From Bacillota bacterium (GTDB lineage: Bacteria > Bacillota > Clostridia > Oscillospirales > Ruminococcaceae): a DNA stretch of 64,000 nt. Below the pieces are notes generated by a model. The model did no database searches and was not told the DNA's origin. It saw nothing but the letters and a program-made list of their open reading frames with translations. Both the position numbers and the translations under genes were made by a program. This document shows, in pieces, positions 34,878 through 44,001 of this stretch (positions are counted from its first letter, which is position 1; every line of letters begins with the position of its first letter). Where the stretch lies: NCBI GenBank assembly GCA_023421245.1, contig JAEZTV010000022.1, positions 62,001 through 126,000 of the forward strand, read 5' to 3'.

Positions 34878-36572
34878 TTACATCGTCTCGGGCGCAGTTA
34901 TCTTCAGCAGCGCAAGCACGTTTTTGAGCGTGATGCGCACCGCGGCACAAAGGTTCAAACGCGCCTGCAACAACGGCTCATCGTCACTCTTAACACGATG
35001 CGCGTTATAAAACTTATGAAACAGCGTCGCAAGTTCCACGCAATAGCGGGTCATGCGGGCGGGGTCGTAGTTTTTGGCGGCCTCATCTACCTCGCCGGGC
35101 AGCTTCGCCAGATGACGGATGAGTTCCATCTCCTCGCGCGAGCTAAGTGCACAAAGCTCCGCGGGGGTGCAATCGCGCAGGTTGATTCCCTCCGCCGCAA
35201 GGTTTTTAAAGATGCTGCAGATGCGCGCATGTGCGTACTGCACATAGTATACAGGATTCTGTGAACTCTGCTCCACCGCAAGGTCAAGGTCGAAATCAAA
35301 GTGGCTGTTCGGCTCGCGCAGGTTAAAATAGAAACGCGCCGCGTCTACCGGAACCTCATCAAGCAGGTCGTTTAGGGTAATCGCCTTACCGGTACGCTTG
35401 CTCATGCGCACAACGCTGCCGCCGCGTACCAGACGCACAAGCTGCATCAAAACAATATCCAAACGGTCGCTGTCAATGCCCACCGCGGTCATCGCACCCT
35501 TAAGCCTGCCCACGTGTCCGTGATGATCGGCTCCCCAGATGTTGATAACCTGGTCAAACCCGCGCTCCACAAACTTGTTATAGTGGTACGCAATGTCTGC
35601 CGCGAAATAGGTGGGAATGCCGTTAGCGCGCACCAGAACATCGTCCTTTTCCGCGCCAAAGGCGGTCGCTTTATACCACAGCGCGCCGTCCTTTTCGTAG
35701 GAGTAGCCGTTCTTGGCTAAAAGGGCGAGCGTTTCACCGATTCTGCTCGGCGTGCCGCTGTGCAGCACACTTTCAAAGAACCAAACATCGTAGTTTACAC
35801 GGTATTGCGCAAGGTCGTTTTTAAGCTTTTCAATATTCTTTGGCAGAGCAAATTCAACGAGTGCCTGCTTGCGCACATCCTCGCTGACGGCTACAAACGC
35901 ATCGCCATGCAAAGCGGCAAAGGCCTTTGCGTGCTCCTTGATATCATCGCCCTGATACCCATCCTCGGGGAACTCGATGCCGTCCTTGTAGATTTGCAGA
36001 TAACGCACACTCAGAGAGGTTGCAAATTTCTCAATCTGATTGCCGGCATCGTTTACGTAAAACTCACGTGTTACATCAAAGCCCGCAAACTCCAGCACCG
36101 ACGCAAGGCAGTCGCCCAATGCGCCGCCGCGCGCGTTGCCCATATGCATGGGGCCGGTGGGGTTGGCGGAAACAAACTCTACCATTGTCTTTTTGCCGCG
36201 TCCATAGCTTGTGTGGCCGTAGCGCTCGTTTTCTGTAAGCACGGCCAACACGCTGTTTGCAAACCAAGACGCATCCAAGAAGAAATTAATAAAGCCGGGG
36301 CCTGCAATCTCACAGCGGGAAAACGAAGTACCGTCCAGTACGCAGTTGCTGCAAATAATCTCGGCAATGCGCTTTGGCGGCATACGGAAAGCGCGTGCGC
36401 TTACCATGGCCGCGTTGGTTGCAAAGTCACCGTGCGTGGTGTCGGCGGGAATCTCGATGGTAAACGCGGGCATGCTTTCGGCGGGCAGTTCCCCCGCGGC
36501 AACCGCATGTGCAAGCGATTGCAGCAGGATATCCTTAAGCTCCCCCTGAGCGGATTTAATCAAATCAGCCAT
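34878..36572 (-). CDS. argS: Arginyl-tRNA synthetase
   Basis: A 564-aa class I synthetase that charges tRNA-Arg. The HIGH-type motif is in PTGPMHMGNARGGALGD, and a KMSKS-type motif is VRMSKRTGKAITL. A C-terminal DALR anticodon domain (YYVQYAHARICSIFKNLAAE to the end) follows. ATG 36572 (MADLIKSAQGEL) fits the family. An ATG four codons earlier sits directly on the ribosome site and is less likely. It follows the DUF1934 gene, an order also found in Bacillus (ywiB-argS). Confidence 0.96.
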   Translation of the reverse strand: MADLIKSAQGELKDILLQSLAHAVAAGELPAESMPAFTIEIPADTTHGDFATNAAMVSARAFRMPPKRIAEIICSNCVLDGTSFSRCEIAGPGFINFFLDASWFANSVLAVLTENERYGHTSYGRGKKTMVEFVSANPTGPMHMGNARGGALGDCLASVLEFAGFDVTREFYVNDAGNQIEKFATSLSVRYLQIYKDGIEFPEDGYQGDDIKEHAKAFAALHGDAFVAVSEDVRKQALVEFALPKNIEKLKNDLAQYRVNYDVWFFESVLHSGTPSRIGETLALLAKNGYSYEKDGALWYKATAFGAEKDDVLVRANGIPTYFAADIAYHYNKFVERGFDQVINIWGADHHGHVGRLKGAMTAVGIDSDRLDIVLMQLVRLVRGGSVVRMSKRTGKAITLNDLLDEVPVDAARFYFNLREPNSHFDFDLDLAVEQSSQNPVYYVQYAHARICSIFKNLAAEGINLRDCTPAELCALSSREEMELIRHLAKLPGEVDEAAKNYDPARMTRYCVELATLFHKFYNAHRVKSDDEPLLQARLNLCAAVRITLKNVLALLKITAPETM

Positions 36573-36667
36573 TGATACAACCATTCCTTTCCGGGAATTG
36601 CGCGGTTTCGGCGTTAACCGAAAGCTCGACCACTCGTCGAAAAGCACAAATCCTCAGCTTAAAAGCA

Positions 36668-37111
36668 TTACCTTTCAAGCTTTTGACATTCCTTAACGTT
36701 GATATATACCTCGTTTTCGCTTGCAAGGCTGGAGTTAATATCAAGCGAATACTTAAAGCTGATGTCACCCCCGGTTTCGCCAAGGCTGTTGATAATGCTG
36801 TCTGAAAACACGCCAATCATAATCTCGCCCTCTCCGGTATCGTAATGACACAGATGGCGTTTCCCTTTTTCAATAATCAGCTCCGAACGGTTTGCGCCAC
36901 TGCGCTTGAGTACGACACTGCTGTCTCCCTGCACCTCCAGCATGGTCGTTGTACCGGCAAAACCTGTCGCCTCCGACTCCTTGTAGGAGATAATCTGCTT
37001 GCCGTTTTTGGTAAACAGATTACCGAGCGTGGTAAGCTCCATTGTGTCCGACTCCCCATCTATGTTCGAGACTCCCTTAATCGAGATCAATACATCCTTT
37101 TTTACTGCCAT
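36668..37111 (-). CDS. ywiB: DUF1934 (YwiB-like) beta-barrel protein
   Basis: A 147-aa soluble, beta-rich protein of the DUF1934 family (VLISIKGVSNIDGESDTMEL, IISYKESEATGFAGTTTML). The family adopts a calycin-like fold and its function is unknown. ATG 37111 lies 7 nt after GGAAAGG, and an ATG two codons earlier is possible. It lies 95 bp upstream of argS on the same strand, the conserved neighbourhood for this family. Confidence 0.85.
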   Translation of the reverse strand: MAVKKDVLISIKGVSNIDGESDTMELTTLGNLFTKNGKQIISYKESEATGFAGTTTMLEVQGDSSVVLKRSGANRSELIIEKGKRHLCHYDTGEGEIMIGVFSDSIINSLGETGGDISFKYSLDINSSLASENEVYINVKECQKLER

Positions 37112-37200
37112 ACCCATGCCTTTCCGGTTTTATGCCAAGGCGCACAAACCATTATGTATTGTAGTATATATTTTGCGGCTTCACATTGAAAGCACATTGG

Positions 37201-38016
37201 CTAATAATTTTCGATGTCGATTACCCCAACATCCTCCTTGATATGACTGGAAAGAAAGCGCTCCGCAATCGAAGCAAAATCATCTGCTTGATCGCTGACA
37301 TAAAAGCTTGTGATACCCTGCTGTGTCCGGTCGCTCACAAGCCCCATCGATTTGAGCGCAGCAGCGGCAAAGCGGGCGGTCTCCTTGCCTGAGTCAATCA
37401 GCGTGATGTCATCCCCCAGAATATCTGAGATGATGGGGAACAAAAGCGGATAGTGCGTACACCCTAAAATAACGGTGTCAATCGACTCCTCTTTCAGCTC
37501 GGCAAGATACCCTTCGGCAACCAAACGGGTTACGACATTATTGCGGTCGATAAAGCCGTTTTCCACCAGCGGCACAAACAATGGGCACGCCTTGCCAACC
37601 ACACGTGCACCCGGCTTAATGGAGCGGATTGCCTTACCGTAAGCGCCGCTGCGTACGGTTGCAGTGGTGCCGATTACACCGATGCCGCCATCGCGGTTGG
37701 CGGCGCACGCCGCCTGTGCGGCAGGGCCAAGTACGCGGATGATGGGAACCTCGTACTGGTCGGAAAGCTGGTCGGTTAATATCGAGCTTACCGTACCGCA
37801 CGCAATAATAATAAGCTTAACATCGTGAGTAAGCAGGAAACGGATATCCTGTTTTGCGTATTTGAGGATGGTATCCCGGCTGCGCCCGCCGTAAGGCACA
37901 CGCGACGTATCGCCGAAATACACAATGTTTTCGTGGGGCAGAAGTTCCTTAAGCTCTTTGACGGTGGTAAGACCGCCCAAGCCGGAATCGAATACGCCAA
38001 TGCTTCGACTATCCAT
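37201..38016 (-). CDS. murI: Glutamate racemase
   Basis: A 271-aa enzyme that makes D-glutamate for peptidoglycan. Motifs are GVFDSGLGGLTTVKEL, the first catalytic cysteine C73 in IACGTVSS (where many family members have IACNTAS) and the second in LGCTHYPLL. VPYGGRS is also present. ATG 38016 is 5 nt after GGGAGG; the ATG one codon earlier is too close. It lies just downstream of ddl (40 bp), so two cell-wall precursor genes are co-transcribed. Confidence 0.95.
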   Translation of the reverse strand: MDSRSIGVFDSGLGGLTTVKELKELLPHENIVYFGDTSRVPYGGRSRDTILKYAKQDIRFLLTHDVKLIIIACGTVSSILTDQLSDQYEVPIIRVLGPAAQAACAANRDGGIGVIGTTATVRSGAYGKAIRSIKPGARVVGKACPLFVPLVENGFIDRNNVVTRLVAEGYLAELKEESIDTVILGCTHYPLLFPIISDILGDDITLIDSGKETARFAAAALKSMGLVSDRTQQGITSFYVSDQADDFASIAERFLSSHIKEDVGVIDIENY

Positions 38017-38056
38017 CATAACCTCCCAGATCCGCGCCGTTTTCCCAAACTAACGG

Positions 38057-39130
38057 CTAGATTAAAAACTTGCGTTCAAGCGCAAGGGTAATCAGCCGGT
38101 CAATCAGTTCGGGGTACGGGATGCCGGTTGCCTCAAACAGCTTTGGGTACATACTAATATGGGTAAAGCCGGGGATGGTGTTGATCTCATTGAGCAGCAC
38201 CGTCCCGTCCTTTTTTACGAAAAAATCCACGCGCGAAAGGCCGGTGCAGCAAAGTGCACGGTAGGACCTTGCCGCCATGTCGCGCACCGTCTGCGCAATC
38301 TCGTCTGAGATGCGGGCGGGGATATACAGATTGGTTGTGTTATCAATATATTTTGCGTTGTAATCATAAAACTCTGCCACAGGCGCAATCTCACCCACCA
38401 TTGAAGTAATGGGTGAATCATTGCCAAGTACCGCGCATTCGACCTCCTGACCGATTACCGCTTGCTCCGCTACGACCTTTTTGTCATGCTCAAGCGCAAG
38501 CTCGATGGCGGTCCTTAGGCTCTGTGTGTCCGTGGCACGGCTTACACCAACAGACGAGCCGGCATTGGCGGGTTTTATAAACATCGGGTATCCAAGCTTT
38601 TGTACAAGCCGCGTCTCAAGCGCAGCAAAGTCAGACAGAGCATCGGCATAAAACCAATCCCATGCGGTACTGGGAATACCGGCATTATCGGTAATAGTAC
38701 GGGCAAGCGCCTTATCCATGCACAGCGCACACGAAAGCGTATCGCAGCCGACAAACGGAATGCCTGCGACGGTAAACAATCCCTGCAGCGTGCCGTCTTC
38801 GCTGTTCTTGCCGTGCATAACGGGGAACACCGCATCGAGACGGATAGAAACAGTCCTGCCGTCGGGCAGAATCTCCATAACACCGTGCACTGCACGGTCA
38901 GGGCTGACAACCGCAGGGGCAGTGTTTCCCGATTCCGCCCAACGGTCAAACCGGATATCGTCGATGTCGCCGCGGTAGCGCAGCCAGCGCCCGTCCTTTG
39001 TAATACCAAGCATCACTATATCATATTTTTCTCGGTTGATGTGGGTTAATACTGAAGATGCACTTAGCAGCGAAACCTCGTATTCGCTGGAGGCACCGCC
39101 GAATAGAATGCCGATTTTAAGTCTTGACAA
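38057..39130 (-). CDS. ddl: D-alanine--D-alanine ligase
   Basis: A 357-aa ATP-grasp ligase that makes the D-Ala-D-Ala terminus of peptidoglycan. Seen are IGILFGGASSEYEVSLLSAS, MFIKPANAGSSVGVSRA and the C-terminal LLNEINTIPGFTHISMYPKL. The omega-loop FYDYNAKYIDNT keeps the Tyr/Lys pattern of D-Ala-D-Ala enzymes and not the vancomycin-resistance D-Lac type. It starts at TTG 39130, about 9 nt after GGGAG. First gene of the leftward wall/translation cluster. Confidence 0.95.
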   Translation of the reverse strand: MSRLKIGILFGGASSEYEVSLLSASSVLTHINREKYDIVMLGITKDGRWLRYRGDIDDIRFDRWAESGNTAPAVVSPDRAVHGVMEILPDGRTVSIRLDAVFPVMHGKNSEDGTLQGLFTVAGIPFVGCDTLSCALCMDKALARTITDNAGIPSTAWDWFYADALSDFAALETRLVQKLGYPMFIKPANAGSSVGVSRATDTQSLRTAIELALEHDKKVVAEQAVIGQEVECAVLGNDSPITSMVGEIAPVAEFYDYNAKYIDNTTNLYIPARISDEIAQTVRDMAARSYRALCCTGLSRVDFFVKKDGTVLLNEINTIPGFTHISMYPKLFEATGIPYPELIDRLITLALERKFLI

Positions 39131-39353
39131 GTCGTGTCACTCTCCCGTAAAATAAAAAAGCAAGCAATATACTCATATTAATATCAGCATATTTATTCGT
39201 GCCCTAAAGTAGTACAGCGCCCGCAATAAAACCCTAGACATCAGATACAAACAGTACAGCTTATTTTATCAAACTACAAGGGCAAAAGCAATATGTATTC
39301 ACGGTTTCATAAAAAAGCCATTCAAGCTGTTCCTGAAATACGTTAAAATGCTG

Positions 39354-39382
39354 TTGACTTCTGTTTGATGGTATGTTATATT
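39354..39382 (+). promoter_or_regulatory. Sigma-A promoter of the rpmG-secE-nusG-ribosomal protein operon
   Basis: TTGACT (39354-39359), a 17-nt spacer and TATATT (39377-39382). The leader of about 140 nt includes a large fold closed by AAAACAG (39432-39438) and CTGTTTT (39477-39483) followed by T residues, which could act as an attenuator. Confidence 0.75.
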
Positions 39383-39526
39383 TGTTATACCTCTAAAAGG
39401 GTTATTTTTTTGCGCGATTTTTCGTGCTATAAAAACAGCCTGCGGTAATCCGCCGCATCAAGGGGCTTTGCAGCTCCTGTTTTTTCGAGGGAGGCAAAAA
39501 AATCCGTTTAATCTGGAGGTGCCGAT

Positions 39527-39676
39527 ATGAGAGTTCGGGTAACCATGGCTTGCGCCGAATGCAAGCAGCGCAATTACAACACCATGAAGAACAAGAAGAA
39601 CGACCCTGACAGACTGGAAATGAACAAATATTGCCGGTTCTGCAGGAAACACACATCCCACAAGGAAACCAAGTAA
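39527..39676 (+). CDS. rpmG: 50S ribosomal protein L33
   Basis: A 49-aa zinc-ribbon ribosomal protein reading MRVRVTMACAECKQRNYNT and onward to SHKETK. The two CxxC pairs (CAEC and CRFC) are present, so this is the zinc-binding (C+) form. CTGGAGGTG lies 5-9 nt before ATG 39527. It is first in the secE-nusG-rplKA operon, the usual place in Firmicutes. The gene is short and easily missed. Confidence 0.95.
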   Translation: MRVRVTMACAECKQRNYNTMKNKKNDPDRLEMNKYCRFCRKHTSHKETK

Positions 39677-39698
39677 CGGAAGAACAGGAGGGACCATA

Positions 39699-39935
39699 AT
39701 GACCGCGAGTTCAGAAAAGAAAGAGCGCAAATTCAGTCCTGCACGCTTCTTCCAAAGGATAGTCCGCTTTTTCAAAGACATACGCGGCGAAACGAAAAAG
39801 ATCGTTTGGCCCACATGGAAACAGCTTTGGAACAACACTCTGGTGGTGCTTTCCATCATGCTGAGCGCGGGCGTAATCATCTGGCTGCTCGATGTCATCT
39901 TCGGCAGTTTGGTGAAACTAGTCCTTGGTGCCTGA
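39699..39935 (+). CDS. secE: Preprotein translocase subunit SecE
   Basis: A 78-aa single-span membrane subunit that clamps SecY. A basic N-terminus is followed by the conserved FKDIRGETKKIVWPTWKQLW and one C-terminal helix (VVLSIMLSAGVIIWLLDVIF). AGGAGGG is upstream. Between rpmG and nusG as expected. Confidence 0.95.
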   Translation: MTASSEKKERKFSPARFFQRIVRFFKDIRGETKKIVWPTWKQLWNNTLVVLSIMLSAGVIIWLLDVIFGSLVKLVLGA

Positions 39936-39961
39936 TTTTAGCGTAGGCGGGAGGAAACACT

Positions 39962-40483
39962 ATGTCTGATACCGCAAAGTGGTATGTTGTTCACACCTAT
40001 TCGGGTTATGAGAACAAGGTTGCGGGCAATCTTGAAAAAATGGTTGAAAACCGCAGACTTCAGGAACTGATTCAGGAGATTAAGGTTCCTACCGAAAAGG
40101 TGACCGAGTACAAGGACGACAAAAAGCGCGAGGTAGAGCGCAAGATCTTTCCGGGCTATGTTCTGGTGAAGATGATAATGGATGACGATTCTTGGTACGT
40201 TGTGCGCAATATTCGCGGTGTCACCGGCTTTGTGGGTCCCGCATCCAAGCCCATCCCCCTCACCGAAGAAGAGGTTGCGGCACTGGGTGTGGACAAAAAG
40301 CAGATCGAGGTTCGGTTTGCCGAGGGCGATTCCGTTCGTGTTATGAGCGGGCCGCTTGAGGGCTTCATCGGTACCGTTGAGATGATAGACGCCGACAAGA
40401 ACAAACTGCGTGTCGTTGTCTCAATGTTCGGTCGTGAAACTCCGGTAGAGCTTGAGCTTGGTCAGGCGGAGCCGGTGGAGTAA
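39962..40483 (+). CDS. nusG: Transcription termination/antitermination factor NusG
   Basis: A 173-aa factor that travels with RNA polymerase. The NGN domain (WYVVHTYSGYENKVAGNLEK) is followed by a KOW domain (VRVMSGPLEGFIGTVEMIDA). The length is normal. GGGAGGAAAC lies before ATG 39962. After it comes 185 bp with small hairpins (CCGC-TTTT-GCGG and T6 at 40547-40564) before rplK, which may partly separate the two gene pairs. Confidence 0.96.
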   Translation: MSDTAKWYVVHTYSGYENKVAGNLEKMVENRRLQELIQEIKVPTEKVTEYKDDKKREVERKIFPGYVLVKMIMDDDSWYVVRNIRGVTGFVGPASKPIPLTEEEVAALGVDKKQIEVRFAEGDSVRVMSGPLEGFIGTVEMIDADKNKLRVVVSMFGRETPVELELGQAEPVE

Positions 40484-40668
40484 GGGCAGTTGTCGTTTGC
40501 TTTTTTCTCGGGTTTTGGGGCAGCGCCCGATACAACAGAAGTTGCTCCGCTTTTGCGGTTTTTTGCCGCACATGGGCGCAGCCTGCAAAGGCGGGCGATG
40601 CGTCCGGTGGGAGGAATAAAAATCATCTTTATTCCGTAAGTTACCACGTTATTTTGGAGGTGCAAAAA

Positions 40669-41094
40669 ATGGCTCAAAAGGTTGTGGGCTTTATTAAGCT
40701 CCAGATACCGGCCGGCAAGGCCACTCCGGCCCCGCCCGTTGGCCCTGCGCTGGGTCAGCACGGCGTCAACATTATGGCATTTACAAAGGAATTCAACGAG
40801 CGTACAAAAAGCGATGCGGGTCTTGTTATCCCCGTCGTCATTTCTGTTTATGCCGACCGTTCTTTCAGCTTTGTAACCAAAACACCGCCGGCGGCAGTGC
40901 TGATTAAAAAGGCCTGTGGCATTGATACCGCTTCGGGTGTGCCCAACAAAACCAAGGTTGCAAAGATTACCAGGGAGCAAGTCAGAAAGATCGCCGAGCA
41001 GAAAATGCCCGATCTCAATGCCGCGAATGTTGATTCCGCTATGAGCATGGTAGCGGGAACAGCCAGAAGCATGGGCGTTGAAGTCGTAGACTGA
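40669..41094 (+). CDS. rplK: 50S ribosomal protein L11
   Basis: A 141-aa protein of the GTPase-associated centre (KLQIPAGKATPAPPVGPALG, the classic L11 N-terminus with the thiostrepton-site prolines). ATG 40669 follows TTGGAGGTG. Confidence 0.97.
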   Translation: MAQKVVGFIKLQIPAGKATPAPPVGPALGQHGVNIMAFTKEFNERTKSDAGLVIPVVISVYADRSFSFVTKTPPAAVLIKKACGIDTASGVPNKTKVAKITREQVRKIAEQKMPDLNAANVDSAMSMVAGTARSMGVEVVD

Positions 41095-41152
41095 TTGCTT
41101 CCGGGTGGGAGGAAATTTCCGCTATTAACCACTCATTTAGGAGGAACTTTAG

Positions 41153-41845
41153 ATGAAACACGGCAAGAATTATCAAGACAGCGCAAAGCTCGTAGACCGT
41201 ACCAAGCTGTACGATGCCCAGGAAGCGCTGGATTTATGTGTTAAGACCGCAAAGGCAAAGTTTGACGAAACTGTAGAGATTCATGTACGCTTGGGTGTTG
41301 ATTCCCGTCATGCCGACCAGCAGGTTCGCGGCGCGGTTGTACTGCCCAACGGTACCGGAAAAAAGGTGCGCGTATTGGTATTTGCAAAGGGTGACAAGGC
41401 TGACGAAGCAGCTAAGGCTGGTGCCGAGTATGTTGGAGCCGACGATATGGTTGCCAAGATTCAAAACGAAGGCTGGACCGACTTTGACGTTGTTATCGCA
41501 AGCCCCGACATGATGGGCCTTGTTGGACGTCTGGGTAAGGTGCTTGGTCCGCGCGGACTGATGCCCAACCCCAAAGCGGGTACGGTAACCCCCGATGTTG
41601 CACGTGCTGTGCTTGATGCAAAGGCCGGTAAAATCGAGTACCGCCTTGATAAAACTAACATCATCCACTGCCCCATCGGCAAGGCATCGTTTGGCGCCGA
41701 GAAGCTTGCGCAAAACTTTGATACCCTTATGAGCGCGATTGTTAAGGCAAAGCCCAGCGCTGCAAAGGGCCAGTATATCAAGTCCTGTGTAATTGCCACG
41801 ACCATGGGCCCGGGTGTGCGCATTAATCCTGCAAGGTTTGTCTGA
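41153..41845 (+). CDS. rplA: 50S ribosomal protein L1
   Basis: A 230-aa L1-stalk protein (MKHGKNYQDSAKLVDRTKLY; GLVGRLGKVLGPRGLMPNPK). It has AGGAGG and normal length. In many bacteria L1 represses its own L11-L1 message; no specific site was assigned here. Confidence 0.97.
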   Translation: MKHGKNYQDSAKLVDRTKLYDAQEALDLCVKTAKAKFDETVEIHVRLGVDSRHADQQVRGAVVLPNGTGKKVRVLVFAKGDKADEAAKAGAEYVGADDMVAKIQNEGWTDFDVVIASPDMMGLVGRLGKVLGPRGLMPNPKAGTVTPDVARAVLDAKAGKIEYRLDKTNIIHCPIGKASFGAEKLAQNFDTLMSAIVKAKPSAAKGQYIKSCVIATTMGPGVRINPARFV

Positions 41846-41862
41846 TTACATTTAAAAATGTC

Positions 41863-41892
41863 TTGACACAATGCCGGTAACGGCAGTATAAT
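41863..41892 (+). promoter_or_regulatory. Sigma-A promoter of rplJL
   Basis: TTGACA (41863-41868), an 18-nt spacer and a perfect TATAAT (41887-41892), upstream of the L10 leader. Confidence 0.85.
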
Positions 41893-41898
41893 AATCAC

Positions 41899-42080
41899 GT
41901 TGTCTTTTCCAAAGACAGCAGGTGCCCGAGTTCCATTTATATCAATGGCCTTGGGTGTAAAGGGTCAAACGCTCCCGCCTGCCGAGGAACAGCAGTGAAA
42001 TCTTGATATAAGCTGTACGCTTGTAGTAGGATAAGTCATTGCCCTTTCTTCCGGCTTTCGGGGGAAAGGGCATTTTTGTT
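41899..42080 (+). ncRNA. L10 leader (ribosomal protein autoregulation element)
   Basis: The structured 5' leader between rplA and rplJ fits the L10 leader of Firmicutes in position, GAGTTCC and CCGAGGAA-type internal blocks, and a final terminator hairpin TGCCCTTTC/GAAAGGGCA with T5 (42040-42078). L10(L12)4 binding to such leaders favours termination. Assignment is by position and features, not by a covariance search. Confidence 0.8.
42040..42078 (+). terminator. Regulated terminator of the L10 leader
   Basis: TGCCCTTTC (42040-42048) pairs with GAAAGGGCA (42064-42072), followed by TTTTTG. Confidence 0.85.
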
Positions 42081-42122
42081 TTGCAATGATGTCTTTGAAA
42101 TATCTGGGAGGTGAACTTCAAG

Positions 42123-42641
42123 TTGCCAAGTGAGAAAGCATTAAAATCCAAACAGCAGTTTGTCGAAGAACTTAGCACACAGCTTTCGCAAGCCTGCGCC
42201 GGCGTTTTGGTCGATTATAAAGGCATTACCGTTGCCGACGACACGAAACTGCGCCGCGAGCTGCGTGAGGCAGGCGTTGAGTATTCTGTAGTAAAGAACA
42301 CACTGCTTCGTTTTGCCGCTAAGAATGCTAAGCTTGACGGTCTTGACTCCGTACTGGAGGGAACGACCGCCCTTGCCATCAGCAAGGAAGATCCGGTTGC
42401 CGCTGCAAAGATCCTGTGCAAATACGCTGCGGCTTCCAAAGGCAAGTTTACAGTCAAGGCTGGTTTTGTAGACGGCGAGATTCTCGACGCCGAAAAGACC
42501 GCCGAGCTTGGAAACCTGCCCTCAAGGGAACAGTTGCTCGGCCAGCTGCTTTCCGTACTCAACGGCAATCTCCGTGGGCTTGCCGTTGCGCTTAACGCTA
42601 TTGCCGAAAAGCAGGGTGAGCCTGCTCCCACAGCGGAGTAA
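42123..42641 (+). CDS. rplJ: 50S ribosomal protein L10
   Basis: A 172-aa protein that anchors L7/L12 dimers at the stalk base. The sequence LPSEKALKSKQQFVEELSTQ and VEYSVVKNTLLRFAAK are typical. It starts at TTG 42123, 9 nt after GGGAGGTG; using the in-frame codons upstream would overlap the ribosome site. It follows the L10 leader terminator. Confidence 0.95.
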   Translation: MPSEKALKSKQQFVEELSTQLSQACAGVLVDYKGITVADDTKLRRELREAGVEYSVVKNTLLRFAAKNAKLDGLDSVLEGTTALAISKEDPVAAAKILCKYAAASKGKFTVKAGFVDGEILDAEKTAELGNLPSREQLLGQLLSVLNGNLRGLAVALNAIAEKQGEPAPTAE

Positions 42642-42699
42642 TTGTAAACCAATACACGGCTCTATGCCGGAAACTAAAATTATTGGGAGGTAACATTTA

Positions 42700-43077
42700 A
42701 TGGCTTCTGAGAAAATTACTAAATTTGTAGAAGAAATCAAGACACTTACCGTTCTTGAATTAAACGAGCTTGTAAAGGCAATTGAGGAGGAGTTCGGCGT
42801 ATCTGCTGCTGCTCCCACCATGATTGCCGGCCCCGTTGCCGGTGGCGCTGCTGCTGCAGAGGAGAAGACCGAGTTTGACGTTATTCTGGCTGAGATGGGC
42901 CCCAACAAGATGGCAGTCATCAAGCTTGTTAAGGAAGTTGCGGGTCTTGGCCTGAAAGAAGCGAAGGAATTTGTTGAGTCCGCTCCGAAGGCAGTCAAAG
43001 AGGGTATCTCCAAGGCTGACGCAGACGAGCTTGCGAAGAAGCTTGAAGAGACCGGCGCAAAGGTTGAAATCAAATAA
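42700..43077 (+). CDS. rplL: 50S ribosomal protein L7/L12
   Basis: A 125-aa stalk protein: N-terminal dimerisation segment (ITKFVEEIKTLTVLELNELV), an Ala/Gly-rich hinge (PVAGGAAAAEEKTEF), and the C-terminal factor-binding domain with VKEVAGLGLKEAKEFVESAP. TGGGAGG precedes ATG 42700. It ends the operon. Confidence 0.97.
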   Translation: MASEKITKFVEEIKTLTVLELNELVKAIEEEFGVSAAAPTMIAGPVAGGAAAAEEKTEFDVILAEMGPNKMAVIKLVKEVAGLGLKEAKEFVESAPKAVKEGISKADADELAKKLEETGAKVEIK

Positions 43078-43096
43078 TTTCACGCTGCTCACAGAG

Positions 43097-43125
43097 AAAG
43101 GCTGCCCGAAACGGGCGGCCTTTTT
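43097..43125 (+). terminator. Terminator of the ribosomal protein operon
   Basis: AAAGGCTGCCCG (43097-43108) pairs with CGGGCGGCCTTT (43112-43123), with a T-run. Confidence 0.88.
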
Positions 43126-43135
43126 CATGTTCATC

Positions 43136-43164
43136 TTGTAAATTACAACCGCGGCGGTTATAAT
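43136..43164 (+). promoter_or_regulatory. Sigma-A promoter of the phzF-like gene
   Basis: TTGTAA (43136-43141), a 17-nt spacer and a perfect TATAAT (43159-43164), 60 bp before the ATG. Confidence 0.7.
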
Positions 43165-43224
43165 ACAATGCAAATAGACGTTGCGTTTATCTCGAAATTC
43201 TCGGCAAAAAAAGGAGGATGATGC

Positions 43225-44001
43225 ATGAAGTACTATGTCGTGGATGTTTTTACCAACGAACGTTTTCATGGAAACCCAGCGGGGGTATGCCTGATGGAAC
43301 AGCCACTTGACGCTGCTGTAATGCAGCGTATCGCCGCTGAAAACAATCTCGCAGAAACCGCATTTTTGCTGTGGAAGGGTGACCGCTACACTCTGCGCTG
43401 GTTTACCCCTAAGGTAGAGATTGACCTGTGCGGGCACGCAACCCTTGCAACTGCCTTTGTGCTGATGAATTATGTCGATTCCGCTATGAACGAGGTGGAG
43501 TTTCATACACAAAGCGGGATTTTGCGTGTCATGCGTGAGTGGAATACCTTTATGATGGATTTCCCGCGCAGAATGCCGGTTCCCTGCGCAATGCCGGAAT
43601 TGCTGCCCAAAGCGCTCGGCACCGCTGTGCTGGAAACATATAAATCAAGAGATTTGGTTGTGGTGCTTGAGACAGAGGAAACGGTGCGCATGCTTGCCCC
43701 AGACCTTGCACTGCTGCGCCGAATAGAGGATGTGTTTGCGGTTATCGTCACCGCAAAGGGGGAACGGTACGACTTTGTGTCAAGGTTTTTTGCTCCTAAT
43801 GCGGGGATTAATGAAGACCCTGTTACAGGTTCCTCCCACAGCACGCTGATTCCGTTTTGGAGCGAGCGACTCGGCAAAACCGATATGACCGCCGCGCAAT
43901 TGTCTAAACGGGGCGGTACAATGTTATGCAGGGATACGGGAGAACGGGTCATCATCGGCGGCACCGCCGTACTATACCTGTCGGGGGACATTATAGTGTA
44001 A
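43225..44001 (+). CDS. PhzF family isomerase/epimerase-like protein
   Basis: A 258-aa protein with the diaminopimelate-epimerase-like double hotdog fold. The opening YYVVDVFTNERFHGNPAGVC, the catalytic Glu44 in NLAETAF, and DLCGHATLATAFVL and EDPVTGSSHSTLIPFW identify the PhzF family. Substrates of the non-phenazine members are mostly unknown. AAGGAGG precedes ATG 43225. Single gene with its own promoter. Confidence 0.92.
   Translation: MKYYVVDVFTNERFHGNPAGVCLMEQPLDAAVMQRIAAENNLAETAFLLWKGDRYTLRWFTPKVEIDLCGHATLATAFVLMNYVDSAMNEVEFHTQSGILRVMREWNTFMMDFPRRMPVPCAMPELLPKALGTAVLETYKSRDLVVVLETEETVRMLAPDLALLRRIEDVFAVIVTAKGERYDFVSRFFAPNAGINEDPVTGSSHSTLIPFWSERLGKTDMTAAQLSKRGGTMLCRDTGERVIIGGTAVLYLSGDIIV

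Noticed and set aside
38057..39130. Vancomycin-resistance-type D-Ala-D-Lac ligase
   Set aside because: The omega-loop keeps the Tyr/Lys pattern of ordinary Ddl, and no vanH or vanX genes are adjacent.
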